Assembly: GCF_004117855.1 (NCBI RefSeq)
Contig: NZ_QWBW01000015.1
Coordinates: 84,086 to 148,085, forward strand
Reading direction: 5' to 3'
DNA length: 64,000 nucleotides
Source of the DNA: Modicisalibacter coralii
GTDB taxonomy: Bacteria; Pseudomonadota; Gammaproteobacteria; Pseudomonadales; Halomonadaceae
Numbering within the stretch: the first letter of the stretch is position 1; every line of letters begins with the position of its first letter. Below the pieces are notes generated by a model. That model made no database searches, was not told the origin of the DNA, and was given only the letters and a program-made list of their open reading frames with translations. Both the position numbers and the translations under genes were made by a program. Shown in pieces: positions 18,815 to 27,545 of this stretch.

Positions 18815-20534
18815 CCACGCGTCGACCGCCTCATCGTCACCCCCCGGGGCCGACGCCCTGGGGCATCCAGCAACGGAGCTGCTCGCCTATCAGTTCGACC
18901 TGTGGCAACGCAGCGTGCGCTATCTGGATACCCTGCGCCAGCGCGCGGAGAACATGCTCGAGCACGAGCGAGCCGGTAAACCGCCACTGTTGGATTTCGA
19001 CTACGAGATGATGCTCGATGGCCGCCGGCTGTCGCGCCCCGCTAACTATGCTCTTCTGCACATCACTCGGGTCGGGGATGACTGCCTGGAGGACTGCCTC
19101 GACGCCAGCAAGCCCCCGGTCATGATCGTCGACCCCCGCGCCGGCCACGGCCCGGGCATCGGCGGCTTCAAACGCGATTCCGAGGTTGGCATGGCGCTCC
19201 ACGAGGGCCATCCGGTCTACTTCGTGAGCTTCTTCCCGGAGCCCCTGCCGGGCCAGACCCTCGCGGACGTGCTGCACGTCCTGCGCCACTTCGTCGAAAC
19301 GGTGGCCGAGCGGCATCCCGACATGCCGCCGGTGCTCTACGGCAACTGTCAGGCGGGTTGGGCCATCGCCCTGCTCTCCGCCGACTGTCAGGGTCTGGTG
19401 GGGCCGGCGGTACTCAACGGATCGCCGCTCTCCTACTGGTCGGGCGAATCCGGCGTCAATCCCATGCGCCTGGCCGGTGGCCTGCTGGGCGGCACCTGGC
19501 TCACCCACCTGCTCGCCGACCTGGGGGACGGCCGCTTCGATGGCGCCCATCTGGTCGCCAATTTCGAGGCCCTCAAGCCGGCTAATACCCTGTGGCAGAA
19601 GGACTACCAGCTGTTTGCCGACATCGACGGCCAGCGCGAACGCTTCCTGGACTTCGAGCGCTGGTGGACGGGCTTCTACACGCTGAGCAAGGAAGAGATC
19701 ACCGCCATCGTCGATAACCTCTTCGTCGGCAACCGGCTCGAACGCGGCGAGCTCACGGTCTGTCATGGCTGCACCATCGACCTGAAGCGGATCCGCAATC
19801 CGCTGGTGATCTTCGCCTCCGGCGGCGACAACATCACCCCGCCTCATCAGGCGCTCAACTGGATCCCCGCGGTCTACCCGGACACGGCAGCGATCAAGGC
19901 CGCCGGCCAGCGCATCGTCTACCTGCTCAATGCCCATGTCGGCCATCTGGGGCTATTCGTCTCCTCCCGAGTTGCGCGCCTCGAGCATCGAGCCATCCTC
20001 GAGAGCGTCCGGGAGCTGAATGACCTGGCCCCCGGCCTCTACGAGCTGCGCATCGATAACCCCACCGGTGACCCCGAGTGTCACAAGCCACAGTTCCAGG
20101 TGCACTTCGAGGAGCGCTGCGTGGAGGATCTGAACTATCCGAAGCAGACCTCAGCCTTCGACCGGGTACGCACCCTCTCCGAGCACAACGTGGCCCTCTA
20201 CGAGACCTTCGCCGGGCCCTGGGTCCGTATGGCCACCAATCCGTGGACAGCCGAGACGCTGCGCCAGCTGCATCCGGCACGCACCAGCCGGCTGATGTTC
20301 TCGGAGCGTTTCGCGCCCTGGATGAGCGGCGTGAAGTGGCTGGCCGATGTCGCAGGCCCCGCCCGGGAGCCGCTCAACGACGACAATCCTTTTCGGCAGT
20401 GGGAGGGGCTCATCGGCGAGACGATCTCAGCGGCGCTGTCGGTTGCCGGCACGACCCGCGACAGCCTGTGCGAGATGGGTTTTCGCGCCCTCTATGGCTG
20501 GGACCTGCCGGCTGAAGACGAGAGACCGAGCTGA
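18807..20534 (+). CDS. DUF3141 protein, alpha/beta-hydrolase related to PHA synthase
   Basis: 575 aa, cytosolic. N-terminal helical part (YQFDLWQRSVRYLDTLRQRA) resembles polyhydroxyalkanoate synthases, followed by an alpha/beta-hydrolase core with DPRAGHGPGIGGFK and nucleophile elbow GNCQAGWA, where Cys181 replaces the usual Ser, as in PHA synthases. A later Asp (GGDNITPPHQAL) and His (NAHVGHLG) complete a plausible triad. Start ATG overlaps the preceding stop. Known family context includes acetate/phosphate metabolism genes; here it follows copA, and its function is unresolved. Confidence 0.75.
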   Translation: MSSHASTASSSPPGADALGHPATELLAYQFDLWQRSVRYLDTLRQRAENMLEHERAGKPPLLDFDYEMMLDGRRLSRPANYALLHITRVGDDCLEDCLDASKPPVMIVDPRAGHGPGIGGFKRDSEVGMALHEGHPVYFVSFFPEPLPGQTLADVLHVLRHFVETVAERHPDMPPVLYGNCQAGWAIALLSADCQGLVGPAVLNGSPLSYWSGESGVNPMRLAGGLLGGTWLTHLLADLGDGRFDGAHLVANFEALKPANTLWQKDYQLFADIDGQRERFLDFERWWTGFYTLSKEEITAIVDNLFVGNRLERGELTVCHGCTIDLKRIRNPLVIFASGGDNITPPHQALNWIPAVYPDTAAIKAAGQRIVYLLNAHVGHLGLFVSSRVARLEHRAILESVRELNDLAPGLYELRIDNPTGDPECHKPQFQVHFEERCVEDLNYPKQTSAFDRVRTLSEHNVALYETFAGPWVRMATNPWTAETLRQLHPARTSRLMFSERFAPWMSGVKWLADVAGPAREPLNDDNPFRQWEGLIGETISAALSVAGTTRDSLCEMGFRALYGWDLPAEDERPS

Positions 20535-20592
20535 AACCGGCACACTTTCCAGCAAGGACGGGAAGCACTCCCCGTCAAGAGGAGAACCGTAG

Positions 20593-21051
20593 ATGAAGAT
20601 CGAAACCTTTAAGGACCTGATCGACTGGACCCGCCAGCTGCATGCCCATCTGGCGGAGTGCTTCGGCCACTGTGCCTCCCAGCATGAAGAAGACCTGGGA
20701 AAATGGTTGTTGGAGTACCTCGCGGCGCACGAGGCGACCCTGGAGCGCACCGTGGCCAGCTTTGAGAAGCAGGCCGACCCCAAGGCCTTACACACTCGGG
20801 TCTACGACTATCTGTCCCATAATCCGATCACCCCCCACCAGGCATGCAGCGCTCCCTATGCCGAGATGAGCTTCGAGGATATCTGTCGGGAAGTCTTCTC
20901 CCTGCATGATCAGGTCATCGACCTGTACCGCTACCTGGATGGGCGGGCCGAGATCCCCGAGGCACGCGAACTGGTTCGCGAACTCCTCAAGCTCGAGGAG
21001 CATGAGGCGATGCGGCTGGCTCATCAATCCAACCGGGCTCGAGACCTGTAG
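20593..21051 (+). CDS. helical 152-aa protein of unknown function
   Basis: Almost entirely helical by composition, with His/Glu/Cys patterns such as LHAHLAECFGHCASQHEEDL (residues 16-35), AAHEATLERTV and LKLEEHEAMRLAH. That could form a four-helix bundle with a metal or di-iron site, ferritin- or hemerythrin-like, but I cannot assign a family. Good ribosome site AAGAGGAGAACCGTAG. It is 58 nt after the DUF3141 gene and probably the last gene of the copA operon. Confidence 0.6.
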   Translation: MKIETFKDLIDWTRQLHAHLAECFGHCASQHEEDLGKWLLEYLAAHEATLERTVASFEKQADPKALHTRVYDYLSHNPITPHQACSAPYAEMSFEDICREVFSLHDQVIDLYRYLDGRAEIPEARELVRELLKLEEHEAMRLAHQSNRARDL

Positions 21052-21203
21052 CCGTACAGCGGAAGGCCCCGGCATGACGGGCAGACAAAACGGCCCGGGC
21101 ATGGTGGTGGATAGCATCGACCCGGCATCATGCCCTGCCAGTGACCGTCCCCGAACGGGACGACGACATGCGCCAGCATGCGAAAAGGCATGTCCGATCG
21201 GGG

Positions 21204-22544
21204 TCAATGAGTGTGCGAGTGATCATCGCCGGGCAGCGCTTCACGTTTCGATAGAAACAGCCACTCACCGATCAGGATAAGTGCCATCACCACGGCGGCG
21301 ACGATCAATACCAGCGGGTCGGAGGTGGCCTTCACCCAGACGAAGCCACCCAACACGACGATATCCAGCAGGATGGCAATGATCGGTATCGCGGGCCTGG
21401 CGCTGACCTTGTGCCTGAGGTGGCGAAATACGCCCCAGTGAATCGCGATATCCATGATCAGGTAGAAGATGATGCCCAGTGCGGCGATGCGGCTGAGGTC
21501 GAAGAACGCGGTCAGCAGCAAGCCAAACACGATCGTGTAGACCAGTGTGTGCTTCTGGATACTGCCGGGCATATGAAAATGGCGGTGAGGCACCAGCCGC
21601 ATTTCGGTCAGCATGGCCAGCATGCGGGATACGGCGAAGACACTGGCGATGATACCGCCCGCCGTCGCCAGCATTGCCAAGATGACGGTAAACCAGACCG
21701 CCGCCTCGCCCAGTGCCGGCCTGGCGGCAGCCGCCAGGGAATAATCCCGGGTCTTGATGATCTCCTGAAGCGACAGGTTGCTGGCGACGGCAAAGCCCAC
21801 CAGTGCGTAGATCACCACGCACAGGGCAATCGAGATCATGATCGCCCTGCCCACATTGCGGTGGGGGTCCTGGAGCTCCGACCCGCTGTTGGTGATGGTG
21901 GTGAACCCCTTGAAAGCCAATATGCCCAGGGCTGTGGCCCCCAGAAAGCCCGACAGGGAAGCCTGGGGCGCTGTCGATGAAACGTCCATCTTCAGCGAGT
22001 CGGCGACGAATACCCCGACCACGCCAAACACGATGATCCCCCCGATCTTGATGACCCCCAGCACGGAGGCGACACCCTCGATCAGCCGATTGGCCGACAG
22101 GTTGATCAGGAAGGCCGCCAACAGCAGCCCCACCCCCAGTAGCGGGACAAGCAGGGAGCGGTTCTCGACGTCGAACAGCTGCAGGGTATAGGACCCGAAG
22201 GTTCTGGCCAGAAAGCTCTGGGCGATCACCATGGAGCAGTACATCAGCAAGGCATGAAAGGCGGTCGGCAATGTCGAGCCATAGGCCTTCTGCAAATACA
22301 TGCCGATCCCCCCGGCGGAGGGATAGGTGCTGGATATTCGGATATAGGAGTAGGCACTGAAGGAGACGATCAGGGCCGCCGACAGAAACGCCAGCGGGAA
22401 CAACCACCCCGTCATCTGTGCCATCTGGCCGGTCAGGGCAAAGATACCAGCCCCGATCATGACCCCCGTGCCCAAGGCAACCGCGCCCACCAGGGTCAGG
22501 CTACCCTCCTCGTATTCGGGTGTACGATCCGATGAATCGGTCAT
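21204..22544 (-). CDS. APC-superfamily amino-acid/amine permease
   Basis: 446 aa with about twelve transmembrane segments. The family signature GTGVMIGAGIFALTGQMAQMTG in TM1 (the unwound substrate-binding G-x-G), SSTYPSAGGIGMYLQKAYG in TM3 and FKGFTTITNSGSELQDPHRNVGRAI in TM6 are clear. The protein ends GDDHSHTH. Transports an amino acid or amine; substrate not predictable. It lies 16 nt downstream of the glutaredoxin-MauE gene, so it is under the same MerR-type promoter, an unexpected partner in a metal regulon. Confidence 0.8.
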   Translation of the reverse strand: MTDSSDRTPEYEEGSLTLVGAVALGTGVMIGAGIFALTGQMAQMTGWLFPLAFLSAALIVSFSAYSYIRISSTYPSAGGIGMYLQKAYGSTLPTAFHALLMYCSMVIAQSFLARTFGSYTLQLFDVENRSLLVPLLGVGLLLAAFLINLSANRLIEGVASVLGVIKIGGIIVFGVVGVFVADSLKMDVSSTAPQASLSGFLGATALGILAFKGFTTITNSGSELQDPHRNVGRAIMISIALCVVIYALVGFAVASNLSLQEIIKTRDYSLAAAARPALGEAAVWFTVILAMLATAGGIIASVFAVSRMLAMLTEMRLVPHRHFHMPGSIQKHTLVYTIVFGLLLTAFFDLSRIAALGIIFYLIMDIAIHWGVFRHLRHKVSARPAIPIIAILLDIVVLGGFVWVKATSDPLVLIVAAVVMALILIGEWLFLSKREALPGDDHSHTH

Positions 22545-22560
22545 CCATGCCTCCGTATCG

Positions 22561-23340
22561 TCATACGATGAGCTGTTTCAGCGGCATCCATAGCCCCATG
22601 CCCATCATGACAAGGTTCTCGGTCAAGGAGACGAAGCCCAGGGGCACGTTGCTGTTGCCGCCCACGCAAGCGCACTTGAGCTCCCGCTTGTCGATATAGA
22701 CGGCCTTGAAGACCGAAACGGCCCCTACCGTGCCGACAAACAGCGCCAGGGGAGCTGACAGCCAGGTCAGGGCACCCGCCAGCATCAGGATACCGGCCAG
22801 GGCCTCGGCGAAGGGGTAGACATAGCCGTAAGGGACATAGCGCTGGGCGAGCATGTCATAGTTGAGGAACATGGTGCTGAAGCTTTCGACATCCTGCAGC
22901 TTCTGAAGCCCCAGCAGGGTCATGGCGGTGGCAATCGCATATTCCGGCATGCGCATCGACACGAGAGTGCCACTGGCCGCCCAGCTCACCGCTAGGCCGA
23001 TCAGCAGGGAAGTCGCGAAGATGGCGATGACCGGCTGATAGGTGGTCTCCTTCTCGCCGGGCACACTCAGGCCCAGGTGAGCACGAACCTCCTCATAGCC
23101 CCCCACACGCTTCTCGCCGATATAGACCTGGGGCGTGGTATCGACACCGGCCTGCTCCTTGAACTCCTCGATCGCGTCCCGCGAGGCGAGGGTGTGATCT
23201 TCGACCCGATAGCCCTTGCGCTTGAGAAGATCCACGGTCTTCAGGCCAAACGGACAGAGGTGCTCATCCGTCTTCATACGGTAGATACGGGCCTTCTTGT
23301 GCTGTACGGAAGACGTTGACGCAACGCTACTCAAGGGCAT
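22561..23340 (-). CDS. glutaredoxin-MauE/DoxX-like fusion membrane protein
   Basis: 259 aa. Residues about 17-90 are a glutaredoxin fold (ARIYRMKTDEHLCPFGLKTVDLLKRKGY...TTPQVYIGEKRVGGYEEV); the active site is CPFG instead of CPYC, so it is monothiol. Residues about 105-255 contain four transmembrane segments with KCACVGGNSNVPLGFVSLTENLVMM, typical of the MauE/methylamine-utilisation membrane family. Start ATG follows AAGGAGGTGA. Likely moves reducing equivalents or protects thiols at the membrane. First gene of an operon with the APC permease, behind a MerR-type promoter. Confidence 0.78.
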   Translation of the reverse strand: MPLSSVASTSSVQHKKARIYRMKTDEHLCPFGLKTVDLLKRKGYRVEDHTLASRDAIEEFKEQAGVDTTPQVYIGEKRVGGYEEVRAHLGLSVPGEKETTYQPVIAIFATSLLIGLAVSWAASGTLVSMRMPEYAIATAMTLLGLQKLQDVESFSTMFLNYDMLAQRYVPYGYVYPFAEALAGILMLAGALTWLSAPLALFVGTVGAVSVFKAVYIDKRELKCACVGGNSNVPLGFVSLTENLVMMGMGLWMPLKQLIV

Positions 23341-23423
23341 TCACCTCCTTCAGTGCCTGAGAGGAATTCGCGCATGCGGCATACACGGCCAGGCGCTTCG
23401 GCCATGACCCTGGCTAAGCTTAT

Positions 23424-23455
23424 AACCTAGAACCCTTGTGCAACCCAAAGGTCAA
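23424..23455 (-). promoter_or_regulatory. MerR/CueR-type promoter of the glutaredoxin-MauE/APC operon
   Basis: Minus strand TTGACC (23450-23455), about 20 bp, TAGGTT (23424-23429). The first half, TTGACCTTTGGGTT, is identical over 14 bases to the promoter at 15723. The dyad is imperfect (ACCTTTGGGT/ACAAGGGTT). It directly abuts the broken 3' end of the helicase gene, marking the edge of the metal island. Confidence 0.65.
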
Positions 23456-25065
23456 GCCGCCTGCCTCGACAAGGTCGCGTAGTCGAGCGGTTTTTGTGAC
23501 CAGTCCGAGCGATGACTTGTCATCCATAGAAGACGAACGGCGTTATACCCAGAGCCTGACGGGTGTCTAGAAGATCTGGGGCGATTCACATTGCCAGAAT
23601 CCACCAGCGTTAGGGCCTGCTCTTCCAGGTCCTTAAGGATGAGGATCTCGGCCTCCAGCTCGGGGACGGTCTCGGCAGCAGTGGCCTGGTCTACCACTTG
23701 CTCGGCGAAGAGTTCGTACTCCTCGGCGCTCAGCTCCTCGTCCAACTCATCCATGTTGTCAGGCAGATCGATCTGCTTCTGGACGGCATAGGTGCCCAGG
23801 GTGGAAGCGATCTTGCCTTCGCGGACCGACTGGCCGCGGGCCATCAGATTCATCTCGTTGAGCTTGTCTTCCAGCTTGCGCCGGCGGCGCTTGAGCGATT
23901 GGTAGATCGCCTCGGGGCTTGATGCCAATCGCCGCTGCAGCTGGGTCAGCGCGAACCCCACGGTGCCCTTGCGCTTGCCCGACAGCTCATCGGCACGGTT
24001 CATCTCGTTGCGCACGTAGTCGGTGACCTGCTCGTAGAGCTCGGCCTCGGCGTCGGAGAGGTCGTAGTTGGCGGTGTAGGCGCGACGTTCGGGAAACAAC
24101 GGGGTGCCGTCGAACTTGAGCAGCTCTTCCTTGACCATGCGCCGCATCATGTCGGAGACGTCAACCTTGTGCGCGCCTTCGCGAAACTTGCCGTAGAAGC
24201 GGTCGCTGTCGATCAGCGACAGCCAGATCTGGAAGTCCTCTTCCTTGCCGTTGTGGGGCGTGGCGGTCATCAGCAGGAAGTGGCGGGTGATCGACCCGAG
24301 CAGCTCGCCGAGCTGGAAGCGCTTGGTCTTGTTGATCTTGTTACCGAAGTAGTTGGCCGACAGCTTATGGGCCTCGTCAACGATGATCAGGTCCCACTCG
24401 GTGTTGGCCAGCTTCTCCTGGAGCTGCTCATTGCGGGAAAGCTGGTCCAGGCGGCAGATCAGCTGATCCTGCTCGTCGAAGTAGTTGCCGGAGGCGCACT
24501 GCTCCTGTTTCTCGCGGCTGAAGATCTCGAACTGCACGCCGAACTTCTCCAGCAGCTCATCCTGCCACTGGTCGGTGAGCCCGCCTGGGGAGACGATCAG
24601 GATGCGCTTTGCGTCGGCGCGCATCAGCAGCTCACGGATCAGCAGGCCGGCCATGATGGTCTTGCCGGCGCCGGGGTCATCGGCCAGCACGAAGCGCAAC
24701 GGCTGGCGGGGCAGCATGGCCTCGTAGACGGCAGAGATCTGGTGGGGCAGCGGCTCCACGTTGGAGGTGTGCACCGCCATCATGGGGTCGAACAACGCCG
24801 CCTGACTGATGCGATAGGCTTCGAGGCCCAGCTTGAAGTCGGCGCCGGGGGCATCGAAGGCCCAGGGGCGGCCGGCTTCGGCCAGTGAGAGGTTGGGCTC
24901 ATTGTCACGGAACAGCATCTGTTCGTGAACGGCGCCCTGACTGTCCTTGAAGTAGACAGTCAGCGCATCGGTACCCACCGGTACCACCGCCACGACTCGG
25001 ACCACCTCATCGGGCCTAATACCGCGGACCTGAGCGTCCTGCTTGATGTCTTCCAGCTTCAGCAT
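23452..25065 (-). pseudogene. C-terminally truncated SNF2-family helicase, DISARM DrmD-like
   Basis: 537-aa reading frame of a DEAD/SNF2 ATPase. Visible: [14 protein letters not shown] (Walker A, residues 128-140), VDEAHKLS (Walker B, about 229-236), [15 protein letters not shown] (motif III), and the [14 protein letters not shown] and [23 protein letters not shown] region typical of phage-defence helicases such as DrmD. Homologues are about twice as long; the second RecA-like helicase-C domain is missing. From about residue 493 the sequence ([11 protein letters not shown]...LSRQAA) is foreign and comes from DNA after 23590. Start ATG has GGAGGGAACTGC. Preceded by its WYL regulator. Probably inactive. 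Confidence 0.75.
23521..23590 (-). mobile_element. possible IS3-family end fragment at the helicase break
   Basis: Minus strand TGTGAATCGCCCCAGATCT begins exactly where helicase homology appears to stop. It resembles the TGAA(T/C)CGCCCCGG ends of IS3-family (IS51-group-like) elements as I remember them. No transposase is left between here and the promoter at 23455. Assignment is tentative. Confidence 0.3.
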
Positions 25066-25090
25066 GCAGTTCCCTCCGCACGAAGGCGCG

Positions 25091-25999
25091 TTATACCGGC
25101 TCGGCCTGATCGTAACCAGGGGCCAGCTGAAGATTCTTAACCCCATACAGGGCCGGGGCGTTGGCCAGGGCCAGCTGGTACTCCGCCCCTTGCAGCGAGT
25201 GATCGGACGAGCAGTCGACGTTCCAACGCCGCAGCAGGTAGCCGGCCAACGCAGCTCGCAGCTCCACAGTCAGCTTGCCTTGCTGCATGCCGTAGTCGCG
25301 CTCGATGGCCTGGGGATGACGAATCCCAGGGTGAGGCACCAGTTCCAACTCCACGAAACGATTCCACTGACGGTCATGCAGGAGGCTCTCATGCTCCTGA
25401 GCAGCACTCTGCTCGAGCACAGACACTGTCAGAAGGCGGGTGAGCACGAAGTCGCGAAACTCACCGGAGTGACGATCGAAGGCCCGCACGTGCCAACGTA
25501 AGCCGTTGTCGACCAAGGTGTGCGGCACGATCTCGCGCTCTGTCTCACCACTAGAGAGCGACACATAGCGAATCGAGAGCGCACAGCTCTTGTGCATGGC
25601 CTCGCTGACCGCCGCTACCAGGACCAGATCCGGCTGATTGAGCTGATCGGCCATCTCGCAGCACACCGAGGTCGGCAGCGTTCCCAGGAAGCCATCACCA
25701 TGTCCCTGGCAGAGGGTAGCCAGGGTGCGGGTGGTGTCGTAGTCGAACAGCGGCGTGAAGGAGCGAGCTCTCACATGCAGCCGCTTGGACTTGTCATAAA
25801 CGATGTTGGCCGGCGCCAACTCGTGATAGAGCGCGAAGTCCTTGGTGGCCTGCGTCGGCGCGATGGCGAAGCGCTCCATCAGGTCACCGCGCCCCGCCTC
25901 ACCCTTGAACATGAGGGTGAAGTCGATATGGGCGAGACGCTCCCGCTGCGGCGTGGAGAGCGACGCCAGCGAGATGGGCTGGTGTGATGCGTTGGGCAC
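25091..25999 (-). CDS. WYL-domain transcriptional regulator (BrxR/CapW-like)
   Basis: 302 aa. Start is GTG 25999, preceded by AGGAGG with 7-nt spacing; a longer upstream frame has no site. N-terminal winged-HTH region (residues 1-75: [48 protein letters not shown]), middle WYL domain ([36 protein letters not shown]), C-terminal WCX-type extension. This class represses phage-defence operons (BREX, CBASS, DISARM neighbourhoods). It lies 25 nt upstream of the truncated helicase in the same direction, as a leftover regulator of a defence locus. Confidence 0.8.
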   Translation of the reverse strand: MPNASHQPISLASLSTPQRERLAHIDFTLMFKGEAGRGDLMERFAIAPTQATKDFALYHELAPANIVYDKSKRLHVRARSFTPLFDYDTTRTLATLCQGHGDGFLGTLPTSVCCEMADQLNQPDLVLVAAVSEAMHKSCALSIRYVSLSSGETEREIVPHTLVDNGLRWHVRAFDRHSGEFRDFVLTRLLTVSVLEQSAAQEHESLLHDRQWNRFVELELVPHPGIRHPQAIERDYGMQQGKLTVELRAALAGYLLRRWNVDCSSDHSLQGAEYQLALANAPALYGVKNLQLAPGYDQAEPV

Positions 26000-26132
26000 C
26001 CGCGGGCCTCCTTGGCGGCGACTGTGCCCAAGCAGGCACAACCTAACAAATAGTGATAGGCAGCATAGTAGCAGCTAACACTCGCCCTGCCGAGCCATAC
26101 CACCTCGGCGGACAAGCACTGCTTCGCTGGCA

Positions 26133-26402
26133 TCAATGCCGCTGACCGGCTTGCTGACACAACCACGCATCAACCTCCTCTTCTAGCCATGCCACGGCTC
26201 GGCTGCCCAGCTTGATCTGCTTCGGAAATGTGGGGTCGAATGCCGCTGACCCTGGGTCCAGCTTGCTGTAAATAGTCGATCTCGACAGCCCTGTACGAAG
26301 GATCAACTCACTGATTCTCAATACTTTTTTTGGCCTATGCGGCACATCATGCCCCGATGCCATAGCCCTATTGGTTTGGGTGTTGATTGCTTGCTGTGCC
26401 AT
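26133..26402 (-). CDS. alpA: AlpA-family phage/satellite transcriptional regulator
   Basis: 89 aa. The MerR-like HTH of AlpA is clear: VLRISELILRTGLSRSTIYSKL followed by FPKQIKLGSRAVAWLEEEVDAWL. Ribosome site AAGGAAAGCGCA before ATG. AlpA proteins activate excision or integrase expression of P4-like satellites and defence-bearing islands; no integrase is left nearby. Slightly long N-terminus (about 28 residues) before the HTH. Confidence 0.85.
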   Translation of the reverse strand: MAQQAINTQTNRAMASGHDVPHRPKKVLRISELILRTGLSRSTIYSKLDPGSAAFDPTFPKQIKLGSRAVAWLEEEVDAWLCQQAGQRH

Positions 26403-26736
26403 TGCGCTTTCCTTACTTCAGAGGTGACCTGGTTGAATTTTCCAGCATCATGCGGCTTCGCTGGATGACAATCAGATCATCCCAGGACGGCGAGGCTCTC
26501 TCTGCACGGCTGCTAAAAATCGCCGCTCCATCAAGCAAAGGCATTGACATTCCATTAAAAACATGGATGACGGAATAGCCGCAGTCATAGGAACGCCCTT
26601 GTCAAAAGACCCTACGAGCATGGAAACACAGCACCTCTACATGGTAATTTTGAAATGCGGCTTGATTCACTTTTCCAATTGTGACTCCCATCATAAAGCC
26701 CAAGCATTTCAAGCAACATAGAAGAGGAATTCCTTC
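26403..26736. other. 334-bp intergenic region, no gene seen
   Basis: AT-rich spacer between divergently transcribed alpA and the 250-aa gene. Short frames here lack ribosome sites. It should contain both promoters, but I see no convincing -35/-10 pair. Confidence 0.4.
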
Positions 26737-27489
26737 ATGGACGATCTAATTCTCACCATCTATCGTCGTAGTAAGGATTTATTGACCGAGATTCGCCGAA
26801 GCCATTCCAACATGGATCATCTCGACTTCATGGCGAACATGCAAGATATGGTCAAGCGTATGGCGACTGGTCAGATAGATCCTAAAAAAGATTGGGAAGA
26901 AGAGCTTCGCGCAAGCCAGAAACAAGAAACTCTAGACCAGCTAGTTGATAAGTATTACGATGCTGCCCTCTGCCAAGCAGTTTATGTCAGCATCTTGTAC
27001 GAACGAGACATCGACTTAATAGAGTCCAATGACAGCGGAAGGGTGAAGGAAGAGAAGATAAAAGAAAAAGGACGCGAGATGCTTACCGCTTTGGAGTGGG
27101 CTAATCGATACTGGTCAGCTTTTCATATTCTCACACAAGTCCGGGATAAGGACTATTCCCAGCGCTCTAAAAAAGCCCATGAGGCCAAGCGAGCGAAAGA
27201 GGATGAAGTGTCGATACTGCTCCGCTCTTTAGTACGCAGCAAACTGAAGAAGCGCCCGCCCAACGGCTGGCCTGAACCGGTAGAGACTGCCACAACCATC
27301 GCCGACGACTTAATTCCGTTGATTCAAGATCAGGATTTCCCCCTGCCTACTGACCGGGACAAGCTGATGGACAAGATACACCAGCTCATCCTCAAAAACG
27401 AGCACGTCCTCAAGGATTTTCAAGATAACGCCAACAAGAAAGTCAAGTTCGCCAAAATCACTAAGATGAACGTAACATTTGACCAATAA
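26737..27489 (+). CDS. hypothetical 250-aa protein, charged and helical
   Basis: No family recognised. Highly charged (Lys/Glu/Asp-rich) and helical, with few Cys, no signal peptide and no transmembrane segment. Contains a Lys/Arg-rich middle (SKKAHEAKRAKEDE, KLKKRPPNGWPEP, about 145-185) that could contact nucleic acid. Ribosome site AGAGGAATTCCTTC precedes ATG. Stands alone between alpA and the DUF3987 gene, with base composition like the AT-richer island. Followed by a strong terminator. Could be a defence effector or satellite accessory gene; this is speculation from context. Confidence 0.6.
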   Translation: MDDLILTIYRRSKDLLTEIRRSHSNMDHLDFMANMQDMVKRMATGQIDPKKDWEEELRASQKQETLDQLVDKYYDAALCQAVYVSILYERDIDLIESNDSGRVKEEKIKEKGREMLTALEWANRYWSAFHILTQVRDKDYSQRSKKAHEAKRAKEDEVSILLRSLVRSKLKKRPPNGWPEPVETATTIADDLIPLIQDQDFPLPTDRDKLMDKIHQLILKNEHVLKDFQDNANKKVKFAKITKMNVTFDQ

Positions 27490-27508
27490 CCAAGACACCA
27501 TACGGCAA

Positions 27509-27533
27509 AAAGCGCCGCTGCTAGCGGCGCTTT
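27509..27533. terminator. bidirectional rho-independent terminator
   Basis: AAAGCGCCGCT-GCT-AGCGGCGCTTT, 11-bp perfect stem flanked by A and T runs, between two convergent genes. Confidence 0.85.
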
Positions 27534-27545
27534 GTAATAAAATCC

